Assembly (NCBI GenBank): GCA_963966185.1
Contig: CAWZYM010000185.1
Location: 785,462 to 849,461 of the forward strand
Length of the DNA: 64,000 bases
Direction of reading: 5' to 3'
From: Rhabditoides inermis
Lineage: Eukaryota > Nematoda > Chromadorea > Rhabditida > Rhabditidae
How positions within the stretch are numbered: position 1 is the stretch's first letter; each line of letters opens with the position of its first letter. Positions 10,320 to 22,705 of this stretch are shown here, piece by piece. The position numbers were made by a program, and so were the translations under genes. The notes beneath the pieces were generated by a model that was given only the letters and a program-made list of their open reading frames with translations, had not been told where the DNA came from and ran no database searches.

Positions 10320-12108
10320 ACTCATTTCATACAAGTTCAGTACGAGTTTCGCATGTATTACTGTCTGTACCAGTTTCGAATGTACCACCGTCTTAGGATT
10401 TATGATCTCATCGCTTCTATCCCAGACCACGCTCTCATCTTTCTCGACAAATAATCAGCGCCTTGATTATCTCGAGTGTCTCTCCCCTCCTTCCTTCCGC
10501 TTCAAACACATATTCAAACATCAAACAATCACGTGCACTCAAGGATAACCACTCATAATCAAAACTAGTCAAGTCCGCAATAAATCCCCATCCCACATCA
10601 ATCAATAGACACATTAGCATAAAGACATTTATGTTACAAGTATAGATCAAGTCTTTGGAACCGCGATGCGACACCGCCAAAACCAAGTCAAACCAACGCA
10701 TGTCAATCGTGGGGGGGGGCATATTTACAGGGGGTCGAAGGGGGAGCGCTGGGCCAAGTGCGAAGTCGACGTGAAATTAGAAAACGAGAAAAAAACGGAG
10801 TTCAAATACACTGCTAGATAGACACTCTGCAACAAACAAACAAAAACACGCGGGAATGAGAATGCTATGCGCAACCGCCGACCAATCAATTCCAATCAAT
10901 ATCCAGTCACCACACAATATCGAAAGGGAGCCGTTTGAACTACAGGGTGTGAGGGAGAGTAATGGGAAAGAGAGATGGGGAAAGGAGTGACGTCAACGAC
11001 AAGTCGTCAAGGCTGCTGCAACTACAGTGACTGGAAGAGTGAGACCACACGCGGGGGACAGGGAGAGTCAATCGATACAATCAATCAACCAATAGAAGGT
11101 CGACGAGTGAGTGTCGGGACTGATGGAGGGACGAGCGGGAATATCCTACAATTACACTTGAATCCACCGAGAGTACATAGCTGCTGGTGCTGATCTGGCG
11201 AATAACATCGTCGCCTTTTCGGATGACGTCACGCGGCATCCAAGTCGGGACTCGCGTCTCGTGCCGCCTGAAAAGCAGAGTGTCAGGAAACGAAACAATT
11301 CAATGGATTCAAATGTCAACAATCACACATCACCAATTTCGCTCTTATCATCCAATAACAAAAAAAACATAACTGAGTGAGACAAACACACAAACAGCAG
11401 CGTATCTCCTCTTCTCATCACACCCACCCCACCCACCATATCATCATCCTCCCCTCCCACTCCTCCTCCCGCCGCCCTCCTCCTGTGTCTGTGCCTGGCA
11501 TGTCGATGAGCGAGTGCCTCTCCCCCTCCGCCCTCCTCCATCTCGCCCTCGTCCGACTCGTCCCCCTCTCCCTCTCCCTCCACCTCACCGCCAACCACCA
11601 CACGGTCGCCGTCGCCAAGCTCCTGAACACGGACACACATTATACATATCTATAACCATATACGACTCTCGTTTCGACCTTCGACCTCTTGTGGTGTACC
11701 GTATGTACTTGTTGTATAAATGCTTGATTGATTACCATATATTTATTAGCGGAGAACCTAGGTTCTATAGGTCCCCGGCAATAATATGTGAGACATTTTA
11801 GAAGAGGAGACAATCTAGCACTCTCGAGTAAATAAAGTGATACGCACTCCCAATAATCGCATCGACGTCGACTACGCGACAGCCACGAAAAGGTCTAGAT
11901 GACAATACGAAAATAGAAACGATAAAAAAGTTTTCTCCCGACAACGTGAGACAAATCTCCGCGTCAAATCGTATCACAACATTCCCTATTTTTACTTCAC
12001 GTCAATATAAACAAAATCCGGATTTCTCATACCAAATAACCTTACCACTCACGTCATAACGTGCTACTTACTACTAAACACCCAAATACACTCCTCCCCA
12101 AACCCCTC
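10320..12108. other. Mostly unassigned region 3' of LIN-23
   Basis: No confident gene was found in these 1.8 kb. Scattered open frames lack family resemblance. Two segments could be extra 3' exons of the LIN-23/beta-TrCP gene and are described separately. Confidence 0.4.
11152..11622 (-). other. Possible alternative C-terminal exons of LIN-23
   Basis: On the minus strand, TTCAG at 11623 is followed by a short in-phase exon (11589-11622, ELGDGDRVVVG) with a GTGAGG donor. A good TTTTCAG acceptor then opens 11152-11267, ending in a stop. An alternative donor inside the last LIN-23 exon (after ARIE) would join them in phase. The composition is unremarkable and there is no family match, so this is only a splice-pattern inference. 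Confidence 0.25.
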
Positions 12109-13342
12109 TCATCTCTCATCCTCCCATCCACCCACCTCTATCCTGGCCGCTCCCCCTCCAGCTCCAGCCGCCCCTCCCACTCCCCCTCCCCCTCCTGCCT
12201 GTCCAGGCTGGGCGTCCAGAAAGTCCCAGATGAGGATAGTGTCGTCGTGCGAAGACGACACAATTTGGAACTCGTCAAACTGCAGACGGAACACACGACC
12301 CGTGTGCTGCTGAAACAAAGAAAGTTTAAAAAAAAATACATGTTTTTCATAAGAAATTATGATACAGATCCCAGGATCCGTTATCTTGTTTAGATTTAGA
12401 GAATTTCTTAGTATTTTGATAAACAATTTCCTCGTCTCAATTCTCAATGATATTCCCTTCCTCATAATCATAATCCTCATCAAATACAAACACGTACATG
12501 CAATTTCCTCACCCAATCCCATCACACTGTCAACATTCCACACATTTCCATCATCTCCCTCTCTCTCTCCCTCATCGCACCCGTTCCATTTCAATTCCAA
12601 TTCCTTGTCTCCCTCCATTTTTCATGGCTCGCAAAGTGCAGGAGGCAACACCCTGTGCTCTATCCGTCACCCTCTTCCCTCTCTCCCAACACGCAATGAT
12701 ACACGTAACACGCAACATGTGTCGGGGTGTTCAGTGGCTGTATAGGTCACGTGAACTCGAATAAAAAAATACCGGAAAATCTACATCACTTCCTTCGTCG
12801 CAAAAACCTATGATCATCTTAGGAGTGACTTCGTTTTGTATGTGTCTCACTTAATTATGTTTGCGATTCCGAATAAACATTTGATTTCATTTGATTTTAT
12901 ACATCACCCATATCACATACTTCCAAATCGGTCCCGATTTGCAGCCGCTCCCTCGAATAACACTCGTTCACTCTTTCACTCGCCCCATCTAGCTCACTAG
13001 CTCGCTAACCCGTGCTGGTTTCCGTTCAGTGTTCCTGTCTGATCTCTCTCTCTCTCTCTCTCTCTCCCCTCTCTCAGTCTCTCACACTACCGGTCCCGCC
13101 TCAGGGTTCTCCCTCGCGCCCTACTCACCTGCACTCTCTCACTACGCACACACTCTCTCTCCGTGCACTTCCGGTTCATAACCCTGCCATCTTCTTCTTC
13201 TCGTTGTAAGCGTTCCCGCCGACCAAACAATGGCGAACACAAAATCGATGGCAAACAACCCCTAACCTTGTTCCATTACTGCAGTACACTATGTGACCAC
13301 AGACCACACAAACTGAATCATAGTCCGATTCACATGACCCCT

Positions 13343-13380
<38 letters not shown>

Positions 13381-13600
13381 CTGCCAATCCATACAGTACA
13401 CTATCCCAACTCAGCCGCACTAAAACGAGAGCCCGAAACAACACAATCATATTCTCCATCTATCGCAAATCGCACTCTATATCCGGAGTGCATCTTCCAC
13501 CCACAAATGTCCCCCGAGGACCATCCCACACCCACACACACCATCAAACACATACGCAAACATACACAACACACAACAGCGTCTAGCCACACCTTCCCCG

Positions 13601-13636
<36 letters not shown>

Positions 13637-16600
13637 CAATCTGCTCTGCATGGACCAGTCTGATAACACTCTCCCCATCTCTCTCATTCTCACTCACTCG
13701 CTCACACAAACAACAACTCATCGCCACGCATGCTAGCGACGCCTATAGCATCCAGAGCTTGCAATGACGCTCACAAGTAAACAACAACAACATCTCCACG
13801 AAAATAAGGCAGACAAGAGATTATGAACCAAAAGGAAATCAGTACGTATCCAATCAATAAATCAATAATAAGACCACCCACGGTGAGTGTGCATAGGCAG
13901 AGCGTGCCGGGCAGCGAGTGCGGGTTGATGGCCGCCTGCAGATCCCACACCTTGATCTTCCTGCAACCAGCACACATGAGGTCTCGATAGATACGTTTCA
14001 CGATAAATACTACAGAAACGCAACCCCGCAATCCACAGTACCGCGTTCCACATATTCATTGAAAATTTGAAAAACTTGAAATCTAAAAAAATGAAATCTA
14101 CGCACCACAACAAAGTCAAACGCTCAAAAACATAAAACCCTGCAATCTCGACCCTATTCTAGCCCCACCATGGCATCAAATATGCTAAACCCACGTGGCC
14201 ATACTCAACAACCCACCCGTCCGAACCCACCCGTCATAGGCTCCGGAGACGATCCGCTTGTTGTCGAATCGGATGCACCGGACCAGCTCCTCGTGGCCCT
14301 CCAGCACCCGGAGACACGCGCCAGTGTGGATGTTCCACAGCCTTCAAGTAGACTCAGTGAATCCACAACAACCCAGGAGAGATACGCAACTCGTACAATT
14401 CATGTCACGCAGTGTTCGCAAAATTGATAATAACCGAATTGGATGTGATACATCATACCTGATAACTTTTAACCCAACCCTATATTCTTGATCAATCTCT
14501 TACAAAAATCCTCACTGATAATGATAGTCCGTACCTGATAACCCAATCAATATACGCAACTCGTACAACTCATAATATCGGCATATAAATAATCAAAGGT
14601 ACAACTTAACTTGGAACCAACTTGGAACCCGCTAGCCCGTACCTGATGGTGTTGTCGCTGCTGCCGGATACGACGAGGTTGCCGCGGTACTGGAGGCAGG
14701 CGATGCCCCGCTTGTGCCCAGTCAGAGTGCGCACAAACTCACACGTGTTCGCCGACCACACCTGCAACACAACAGTACAACGTACAACACACACACTTCA
14801 TATCCGGTCTCCACTCGCCGACACAATGTACTACATACTGTGGAAAGTATGTTCCACTACAGACTAAACCCAATAACAACTATGCCAAACCAATCCATCG
14901 TGACTTTAGCTGTTAGCACAAACGCAATTCTTACGTTTCACACGAATTACTATAGGAAACACGAGTTGATGCATACAATGCACACAATGCAGGATGAGGT
15001 AAACTCCACACACCTTGATCGTGCGGTCTCCGCTCGCCGACACAATGTACGTGTTGTCAAAGTCGACCACGTTGACGGCCGCGCGGTGGCCAACCTGGAC
15101 AGATGGATCAATGAATCAATAATCACAATCAATCAATCAATAATCAAATCACCACTCTCCACTCACCAGCACTCTCCTCAGATTCATCTCGCGCGGCGAG
15201 ATCATATCCCACACGGCAATGGAGCGGTCCTTTGAGCTGCAAATAACCAATCTCAAAATGATCTAATGATCTGAAATGAAAAGAAGAAAGAAGGTGTATA
15301 CTGACCAGGTGACCATCATTCCGTTGGCGAAGCGCAGGTGGAGGACGGCCTCGCAGTGGTGGATGAGCGTGTTGAGGCACTCGCCAGACTCCACGTCCCA
15401 CACGCGCACCGTCGCGTCAGAAGAGCCACTGGCAAGCACGCAATACGTTTCACATACAAATAGTATAATACAACAAGTACACTGACACACAATGTGTGAA
15501 CAATACGTTTCACACACAAACAGTATAACATAACAATTAAACACTGACAATATGAAGTCGTAATGAAAGCTGACACGCACCTGATGATGACCTGCTCATC
15601 GTACTGCAGACAGAGCACAGAGCCAGTGTGGCCGGTGAGCACCTTGGTACAGCTCAGGTCGTCACGACGCCACACCTACAAGGGGGGGGGGGTGAATCAA
15701 TCAATCAATATAGCCAATCAATCGATTCAATCGATAATCCAATCCACCCACCTTGATCGTATTGTCCCTCAGACCGGACACAATCTTCTCGTCGTCGTAC
15801 TGCAGACAGTACACACCTGAAAGTCAAATGTAAAATCAAAAAGAAAAAAGGCATAAATGCAATAAAACAATCAATCAATCAATCAATTACCCACCCTTGC
15901 TGTTCTCGCTGCGGCAGTTGATCCGTGACAGCGTGTGATTCCCGTTGCGCCAGTTGCGCTCAATGTTCTTGATGTCCTCCTCTATACGGGGGTAAAGCTC
16001 CCTAGATACACACGGTAAACTGGTAAACAAACAGGTAGTACTAGTACCTGTAAAAGTCGTGCTGGAGTAGCTGGAGGTCGTAGGTGCCGCGCAGCTTGGC
16101 AAAGTTCTTCTTGAGAGTCGTGCAAATCTCGGCCGAGGCAGTCTCGCGGTTGCGCACAATGTACTTCTTCCTGCAAGTAATATTACATGAATACTCCTGT
16201 AGCAATATTACTCACACCAGATACGCACACGCGTCTACTATACGTGAAACGTACAATCCAATACAAACAGACAAACGTTACTGACCAGTGTCGTTTCTCG
16301 GCGAGTCCTCTCCACAGGGCGTCTCCTCTGACCTTCCGCTCGATGAGCTTCCTCCACAGCTGTCCGACGGCGAGCGCCTCCCGCCAGCTGTGGGAGACGG
16401 CCTCGCACTGACACAACTCGCGCGCGTCCACGTTCAGCAACACTGCCTCCGCCAGTTGCTCTGCAACAAGCACACATAATCAGTTCGTCCAACACATCGT
16501 TTTTTATAACACAATACTGCAACTGCAACGTACCCTTTAAAATTCAATTTGTACAGCGCTTCTTTTTCCTCCAAAACCAAAACGAAACTTCAAACATTGC

Positions 16601-17528
16601 ACAATTGCACTTGCTCCTTTCCCCACTCCTCAATACATTTCAATGCAATCATGCGTGGCTATTCTTGTCAGCAAAAATGCGTGAGCATGTTGCCATGTGA
16701 AACCGCCATATTCAGGGAAACATGTCAATTCCAAGAAAAACAGAACCACATGGAAACATGTGAACAAACCAAATGCAACAAATAAAAACTCACGGGGAAG
16801 GAGAGTGATGAAATCGCGTTGGAGCATTGGTCGCAAGTATCTGCAATGGCAACATTGTGAAAGTGTTCGGACAGGTAGATGTACCTGTCGACGGCGCCGA
16901 GTTGGCTGTGTCCCATCGAGTGGAGGAGACGGCGGACAAAGTCGACCTGCTCGTGCTCCGACCACGTAGAGATTGTCTACAAGGGGGCGATGAGCATGTT
17001 CAGAATATCATATTGATCGATAAAATCAATCAATACCTTGAGGGCTTGGGGATGAGTGTCGACATAGTGCTGGCTGAGCTGCTTTTGGCAGTCGGGCTCG
17101 GCTAGCGAGAGATCCGCCAGCATCTCCGTCGCCGTGTACGCAATCTGCAACATAAACCAATCAATCAATACATCGATAATTTGATATTTGAATAACAATT
17201 GAGATACCAGGAAGTAATGCTCGTACTGTGAAAGAGTGAAATGGCAGGGTGAAACAGTCAGAGAGAATGAGACAATCGCTGGAGTGCGGCGATAGATAAC
17301 GGCAAAAATCATGCAATGCAGTTGATATTGATAAGCCGCCCGCCGCCCGCCCGCCGTTGGTGCAGTTTCGAGCATAGTAATGTTGTGATTACCAGTAGCG
17401 CGAATCACATATGACAAATAAATACAACATTTAATATCGTCACTCACCATCTCACGGCTGTCGGTGATATCGCCAGAGTCGCCGTCCTCCCTGATTCCCG
17501 ACGGCGCCTCTTCCACCGTCCCCGACAT
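12109..17528 (-). CDS. lin-23: LIN-23 / beta-TrCP F-box and WD40 substrate receptor of SCF ubiquitin ligase
   Basis: Sixteen exons with closing phases: 17448-17528, 17037-17144, 16885-16976, 16794-16840, 16286-16460, 16048-16170, 15895-16001, 15752-15816, 15581-15675, 15306-15428, 15167-15236, 15014-15094, 14643-14761, 14231-14341, 13882-13960, 12109-12309 (558 aa). A D-domain-like dimerisation segment ([15 protein letters not shown], then [15 protein letters not shown]) precedes an F-box ([15 protein letters not shown].. [10 protein letters not shown].. [12 protein letters not shown]). Seven WD40 repeats follow from about residue 245 ([74 protein letters not shown]). This is the order and wording of beta-TrCP/LIN-23, which recruits DSG-phosphodegron substrates such as beta-catenin to the SCF complex. 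Residues 168-208 ([13 protein letters not shown]) replace the usual linker between F-box and WD repeats. The tail is Gly-rich. Confidence 0.95.
12310..13881. other. Long intron of LIN-23 with CT tracts
   Basis: The last LIN-23 intron (1.57 kb) is far longer than the others. It contains CT microsatellites near 13041-13066, 13344-13381 and 13601-13637 and otherwise C-rich sequence without recognised genes. Confidence 0.7.
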
Positions 17529-18494
17529 CTACACGTCAACATGTGATGATATTACGGATTATGCGGGTGCAGTACCACTATAAACTACAACGCGGTGTAT
17601 AACATCAATAGAAGTCACGCGACTGACAAGGCGAGCAGAGATGCGGAGAGAGATAGGCGGTAATGCGAACTCGGGTATGACTCGGCGACCGGTTGACAAA
17701 TAATCGAACCACACACAAACAGTACCCGAACAGTTGCCATAGCGATCATGAAAGACTAGGGGACATGAGAACGGACACAACGAACCCGCGCGCAGCACGC
17801 TCAGAAACAAAGACCCTTCAATCTCTCTCCACACACTCCCCTCTCTCTCACCCACTATACGCACAGGTGCAAACCCTGCGCTGACAAAGCAGGCAGACCG
17901 CACAATGCACCGACACTAATACGAGCGAGACAACGAACCATGCGATAGTGAGAGAGGGGGGCCTCCACCTAGGTAGTACTACTATTACATCAGCTGCAAT
18001 ATGCTCACTCATTGCAACAACGACAAGTGTGCGCTCCCGATCGATATAATACGGCTAGCAACCTCGAGAGAGGCGAGAGAAGACGAGAACAGCTGAAAGT
18101 AGAACGGGCGGTGCAAAGCGCTGTTCAATGCCCCGCCCACAACACCGTACACAGGAGCGCGTGTTGGGATTATTTTAACGTTTATATTTCTTTATTTATC
18201 AATAATCACTCATTTCTATATGATTATGATAAAATATTTGTCTTTGTATGATTTTCAAAAATAGTTCGAAAACATACACGTATATCGGTTTTGTTTACAA
18301 TTTTTAATAACATCGTTTATTTACGTTTCTATGATCATGGTATATAACTCCGCTTAGGTTCAACAAACGGATTTTGCTCAATCAGCTGTTTCATATTTAC
18401 TTCAATGTTTCTTTCTATAATTTTTGTTTTGTTTCATTACTATCATTCATACCATTGTCACTTTTAATATAACTTTGAATATATGCATTAAGCC
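17529..18494. promoter_or_regulatory. Divergent promoter region between LIN-23 and MTFP1
   Basis: The two genes are transcribed away from each other across this 966-bp gap. The MTFP1-proximal half is T-rich; no specific element is called. Confidence 0.5.
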
Positions 18495-19403
18495 ATGTCG
18501 GAGGGGTCGTGTGCGGCGCACGATCAGGCGGGAAAGACGCCGGAGACGTCAGTGTCGTTCGAGAAGGTACAGGACGTCCAGAAGCAGATCGACATCTACA
18601 GGGACACCCCTATCCGCTACCTCGGTAAGTTTCCAATCTCTTTAATCGCCACATTGCCTATGTATTCATGTTTTCATTTGAAATATTGAAATACATAATA
18701 AGTCAAGGATATGCGAACGAGCTGGGTGAGTCGTTCCGGGCGATGATCCCGTTGGCGGCTGTGAAGGCGACGTACGTGGCCGCGCTCGCCTACGCCTCCG
18801 CCGACGCACTCGACAAGAGCCACAAGGTCTACAAGGTACGCGACTGTACTTGGATTGGGTGTTTTTTCCGACGCCATTCATGATTCCCACCTATTAAGAT
18901 GTGTAGCTGAGTTTGTATGTTTCTTCGGAACTATTTCCGCAAGTAACACTACTAAACATTGTTTTGCATAGGGACTGACCAAACGTTTAGTGTTCTTCTC
19001 AATCCCTCCTTTCAGCAAGAGCACTCCTCGCCGGCGGAGCGTCGGAAGCGCGTCGCGATCGCTGCGGGGGACACGTTCCTGTGGCAGGCGCTCGCCTCGG
19101 TGGCCATACCCGGATTCACCATCAACAGACTCTGCCACTACTCCGGGAAGCTGCTCGCCAAGTGAGTATGTCTTTCTCTCCATCTCTGCTCCTTCTCTGT
19201 CCCTTCTCTCCAATACCCCCTCCCTCTCCCTTCTCTCTTCTCTCTCTATTGGTGTCTTTCTCTGCAGGACCACGTCCCTGCCCCCCTCCATCCGCAAGTG
19301 GGCAGTAACCTTCATCGGCCTTGGCTCCATCCCCTTTATAGTCCACCCCATTGACACCGCCGTCGAGACGGGCATGAACGAGACCATCCGGAAGTACTAC
19401 TAG
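18495..19403 (+). CDS. MTFP1: MTFP1/MTP18-like mitochondrial fission process protein
   Basis: Four exons with closing phases: 18495-18624, 18708-18835, 19016-19161, 19268-19403 (179 aa). The protein reads DTPIRYLGYANELGESFR, then AAVKATYVAALAYASADALDK, DTFLWQALASVAIPGFTINR, and a C-terminus PSIRKWAVTFIGLGSIPF followed by IVHPIDTAVETGMNE. This order, including the RYLGYANE and P-ID motifs and several hydrophobic segments, matches MTFP1, an inner mitochondrial membrane protein that influences mitochondrial division. Length is close to that of the family (about 166-180 aa). The RING gene follows on the same strand. Confidence 0.93.
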
Positions 19404-19647
19404 ACTACGGTAGGGTACTGTAGATATGTTAGTTATACGGTAGGTGTTTTGCAGCTGTTGTTACATTGTTTGAGATTTGCACGCCAGTTTTGTGATTTAG
19501 GAAACAAAGTTATATTACACGTTGCTCCGGTGATAAATATGATTCTGCTCACATTCGGATTGATTTGCGTACGTGAAGGGGTTGCGGTTTGCGATAGGCT
19601 TTGGTGGTTGTCATTTCTTGGTTTTCATTCGCAGCCAACAGCCGACG
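19404..19647 (+). promoter_or_regulatory. Intercistronic region with possible trans-splice acceptor
   Basis: Only 244 bp separate the MTFP1 stop from the RING start codon. The RING ATG lies 13 bases after a pyrimidine-rich TTTTCATTCGCAG acceptor with no upstream coding exon that connects. In nematodes this arrangement is typical of spliced-leader addition and of downstream operon genes. This is inference, as no transcript data are available. Confidence 0.4.
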
Positions 19648-19707
19648 ATGAGCGATTGTCACAGCGATTGCGACACGGCCATAGACATCTTCGCGAATGA
19701 GTGGGTG

Positions 19708-19767
<60 letters not shown>

Positions 19768-20591
19768 AAGAGAGAGAAAGAGAGAGAGAGAGATTTCTGC
19801 AGATCTCTGCACTCCCCGTTCACCTCTCCCTCTGCTTCCGTCGCCTCCCTCGATTCCTATGCGTTCGGCAGTGCCACCGACTCGCGCAGTGTGCACAACA
19901 ACATGGTAATCGATAGCCAATCGATAAACGTTCGATACTCGCTGGTTGGCAGGACATGCCGGAAACCGCGTGCTGCGATGGTCCGTGCGGTGCCCTCGTC
20001 TTTCGCTCCCTCCTCTCCAACCAGGCGTGCGGACACCGCGTCTGCGCCAACTGCACTGCCGGGACAGGTATGTGGGTATTGGGGTAGAGTATTGATTGAT
20101 TATCGATTGATTGGAGGCACTTGTCCGTCTCGTGCGTGCTACAAGGAAGAAGATATGATGAGCACCCAGTCTGCTTGCTCTCAGAGGGAGGAGGAGCAGT
20201 TGGTGGAGCAGTCGATGGAGCAGTCGGAGCAGCGTCACCAGGAAGTGGAGACGATGACGTTCACCTCTTACATGTCGTCGTTTGCGACGCTCGCCCCGGA
20301 GACGTACCGCCTCACCTTCCAGCACAACGGACAGCAACTCGTCAAGTGCTTCGACGGAAACACGGTGTTCGGTGGGTACTGTATAATACAGTAATCCTTT
20401 ACCGTATCCCAGACGACCTGGTGGACTCTGTGTGTGCGGCTCTGGGCATCGGTGCAATGGTGCCGATCGATCTGCAGTTCGACTCTCGAGTGCCGTTTGA
20501 ACTGCGTGTCTCGGAGGCGGGGATGCGCCTTCCAGTCAAGTGCCTCGACCTGCCGACCACTGGACGCATCCACATCACGTCCTATGATTAG
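19648..20591 (+). CDS. Small RING-finger protein, probable E3 ubiquitin ligase
   Basis: Five exons with closing phases: 19648-19700, 19803-19905, 19953-20067, 20117-20371, 20413-20591 (234 aa). The RING core is Cys59/Cys60, Cys64, Cys78, His80, Cys83, Cys86, Cys93 and Cys98 (ACGHRVCANC, then TCPSRACY), a C3HC4-like pattern with a very short first loop. The N-terminus is Ser-rich, a Gln/Glu-rich linker follows the RING (EEEQLVEQSMEQSEQ), and the C-terminal 100 residues look like a folded beta-rich domain (YRLTFQHNGQQLVKCFDG, FDSRVPFELRVSEAG) not assigned to a family. Zinc-binding RINGs usually recruit E2 enzymes. Everything from 19968 onward is repeated downstream in each duplication unit, without the first two exons. 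The gene may be co-transcribed with MTFP1. Confidence 0.75.
19709..19796. repeat. GA microsatellite in RING intron 1
   Basis: A GA-rich tract fills the first RING intron and creates long Arg/Glu open frames that are not coding. Confidence 0.85.
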
Positions 20592-20868
20592 ACGAGGGCA
20601 GAGGGACAGCTTACCACTTACATACATTGTTAACGATTACTACGTCGAAATTAACTCACCTTACATTGATTGGAATAAACGCCGTTGTGGTTGGTGAAGC
20701 GAAATGCGGATGGAAGTTGACATTTGAGTCTTCAACAGAGTTTATCAAATTTCTTTCAGCGAGTATATACAACAAAATATATCAATGAAAAAAGAATCGA
20801 AATGCAGCGGAAAAAGACAGTGTGTCAATAAGGGACTACACAGGAAACAGGGACCGGTGAAGAGTTCT

Positions 20869-21084
20869 TCAGGAGAAGGGGCTGCAGAAGATGAAGAAGA
20901 CGCGAATGCGCTTGTCGAGCTCTGTCAGATCCTTGTCGTCGGAGAGAGCAGAGAGAGCAGAAGGAGCAGTCGGAGGAGCAGGAGAAGTGACGATGGCAGC
21001 ACGGTAGATCCAGGTGTCCTGCAGGTTCTCGGCACCCGAAGCGCGCAGATAGGAAGCGAAGCTGGAGAAGAGGAGAGCCGACAT
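20869..21084 (-). CDS. Conserved 71-aa protein, unit 1 copy
   Basis: A single-exon frame of 71 codons (MSALLFSSFASYLRA.. ENLQDTWIYRAAIV.. SPAPPTAPSALSAL.. DDKDLTELDKRIRVFF.. FCSPFS) is intact in all five units, which suggests a real small protein. The N-terminus is hydrophobic and Ser/Ala-rich and could be a mitochondrial targeting or membrane segment. I do not recognise the family. In unit 2 it lies directly downstream of the ATP synthase epsilon gene on the same strand, 280 bp apart. Confidence 0.5.
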   Translation of the reverse strand: MSALLFSSFASYLRASGAENLQDTWIYRAAIVTSPAPPTAPSALSALSDDKDLTELDKRIRVFFIFCSPFS

Positions 21085-21214
21085 GGTCTGTGCCTCCCTT
21101 CTTGTGGACGCTCTTTCGTATGATGGATGCAGAGCGGTTCCGCCCCTCTCTATCCGTAGGCTATTCCCGGCTCCCGCGCAGTGAGTGCCATCACGAGTGT
21201 TCGGTGGGTATTTT

Positions 21215-21258
21215 TTCCTCACTCCCACGACTTCATCTGAAGTCGTGGGAGTGAGGAA
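21215..21258. repeat. Perfect 21-bp inverted repeat (hairpin), unit 1
   Basis: Arms of 21 bp (TTCCTCACTCCCACGACTTC and its exact complement) flank a 2-base loop. It sits a few tens of bases right of the point where array-bearing units part from unit 2, so it may mark the end of the inserted segment. Confidence 0.85.
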
Positions 21259-21564
21259 TGCGGGGAGGTTTAGAGAGCTCGTCAGGGCTGGTTCTAGCGG
21301 TTTCCCGTCGTCTCGGATTCGTGCATCATGACTGGAGAGTCAGGGCGTCTTTCACACGTCGTCCCACCTGCACTTCTTGTGTGTCTTTCAATTTCAACGT
21401 GTATTATATGTGACCATCATTTCGCCAGTACCCTTGAGCAAGGCGCGGTAGTAGCTCATTTTGTTTTAGTTTTTACCATTTTTTAACTTTGTCACACAAT
21501 CGTATTATCACTTATTTCGCCAGTGTCCATCCGCAATTTCTCTCTATCAAACATACATGCGATA

Positions 21565-21638
<74 letters not shown>

Positions 21639-22705
21639 TGCGGTCCCGAGTTCAATCTTCTCGGCGGCCAATGATGTTCCGCTAGTCACGGTGGAAAGAC
21701 GGCCACCCTCACAACTTTCGTGAGCCTCTAGTCAGAAGTCTGTGACGTCATCTGATCCAAATTCATTGCATTAATCAATGTACCCCTTGTAAGCAGCTAG
21801 CGACTTGTACTTACTCGAGAGCCTTGGGTCAGTCCCCTTATTGGCTAGGTTGTTTAACTTGAAACTGCTGATAAACAAACTTTTAACGGTACATGCACTC
21901 GCGATATGACATGATAACTAGTGAAGAATGGCTAGTTTACTCGTAGTAGATATTCATTTCGACTAGCTAGTAACTTGCTAGGTAATGGAACGGCTTAGGA
22001 GATGAAGGGAAGAAGAGAGAAATTTGTAACGTGTGTAGCGCGCGTCAATGAGCGACCGGCAAGCGCGTGAACGATTCGACCATTCTATTTCTAAGGTTTC
22101 TAATTTAGATACATTCGTATATAACACAACATTGTTCGGCAACACATGATCTATCAGTTTCAAAAAAGCGGGAATCACAGAAACTATTTTATAACTTCAA
22201 ACCAGTGAATATTACTATGTAGTATTGTTGTATAAGTTATTTGTATTTTCAATCATGACATTCTGACTAGTGAGTTTGTGATATGTATGTTTTTTTCGTA
22301 ATTCACGAATGTGAAAAAAATTTTCTTCAAAATTTGAGAAAAGGACATCCATTCTCTTTCCGAAGTACGTAAGTAAAGAGAAGAGGTTTGTCTGAATCTG
22401 ATTCAACAAAAGCACATGCATAAAATATTTTTGCAGCTGACTGAAACATCAAAACAAACCTTCTCTTTCGAGTTTATGAAAATAGAACATAAATATTATC
22501 CATTATATATTAATTTATTTATAGTGAATTATAATAAAAGTTTGGCCCATTTCACAGTCACCTCACATTATATTTTTTCTTGTTTAAAAAACACATTTCA
22601 GAGTGATTCGAAAGAGCAGGTTTGTTTTGATATTTTAGTCAGCTGCAAAGAGATTTTATGCATTTATAAAAAGGTTTTTTTTTCAAGTTTGCATGAAAAT
22701 TTCAA
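21259..22705. other. Unit segment between hairpin and satellite
   Basis: No gene recognised. It contains the TA tract, a short box-B-like GAGTTCAATC segment just after it, and AT-rich sequence leading into the satellite. Confidence 0.4.
21568..21636. repeat. TA microsatellite, unit 1 (first)
   Basis: About 34 TA dinucleotides. The tract length differs in each unit (also 38179-38243, 49884-49954, 61606-61714) and is a natural length marker. Confidence 0.95.

Noticed and set aside
18666..18890. Minus-strand open frames opposite MTFP1
   Set aside because: They are shadows of MTFP1 exon 2, which is confirmed by family motifs and splice phases on the plus strand.
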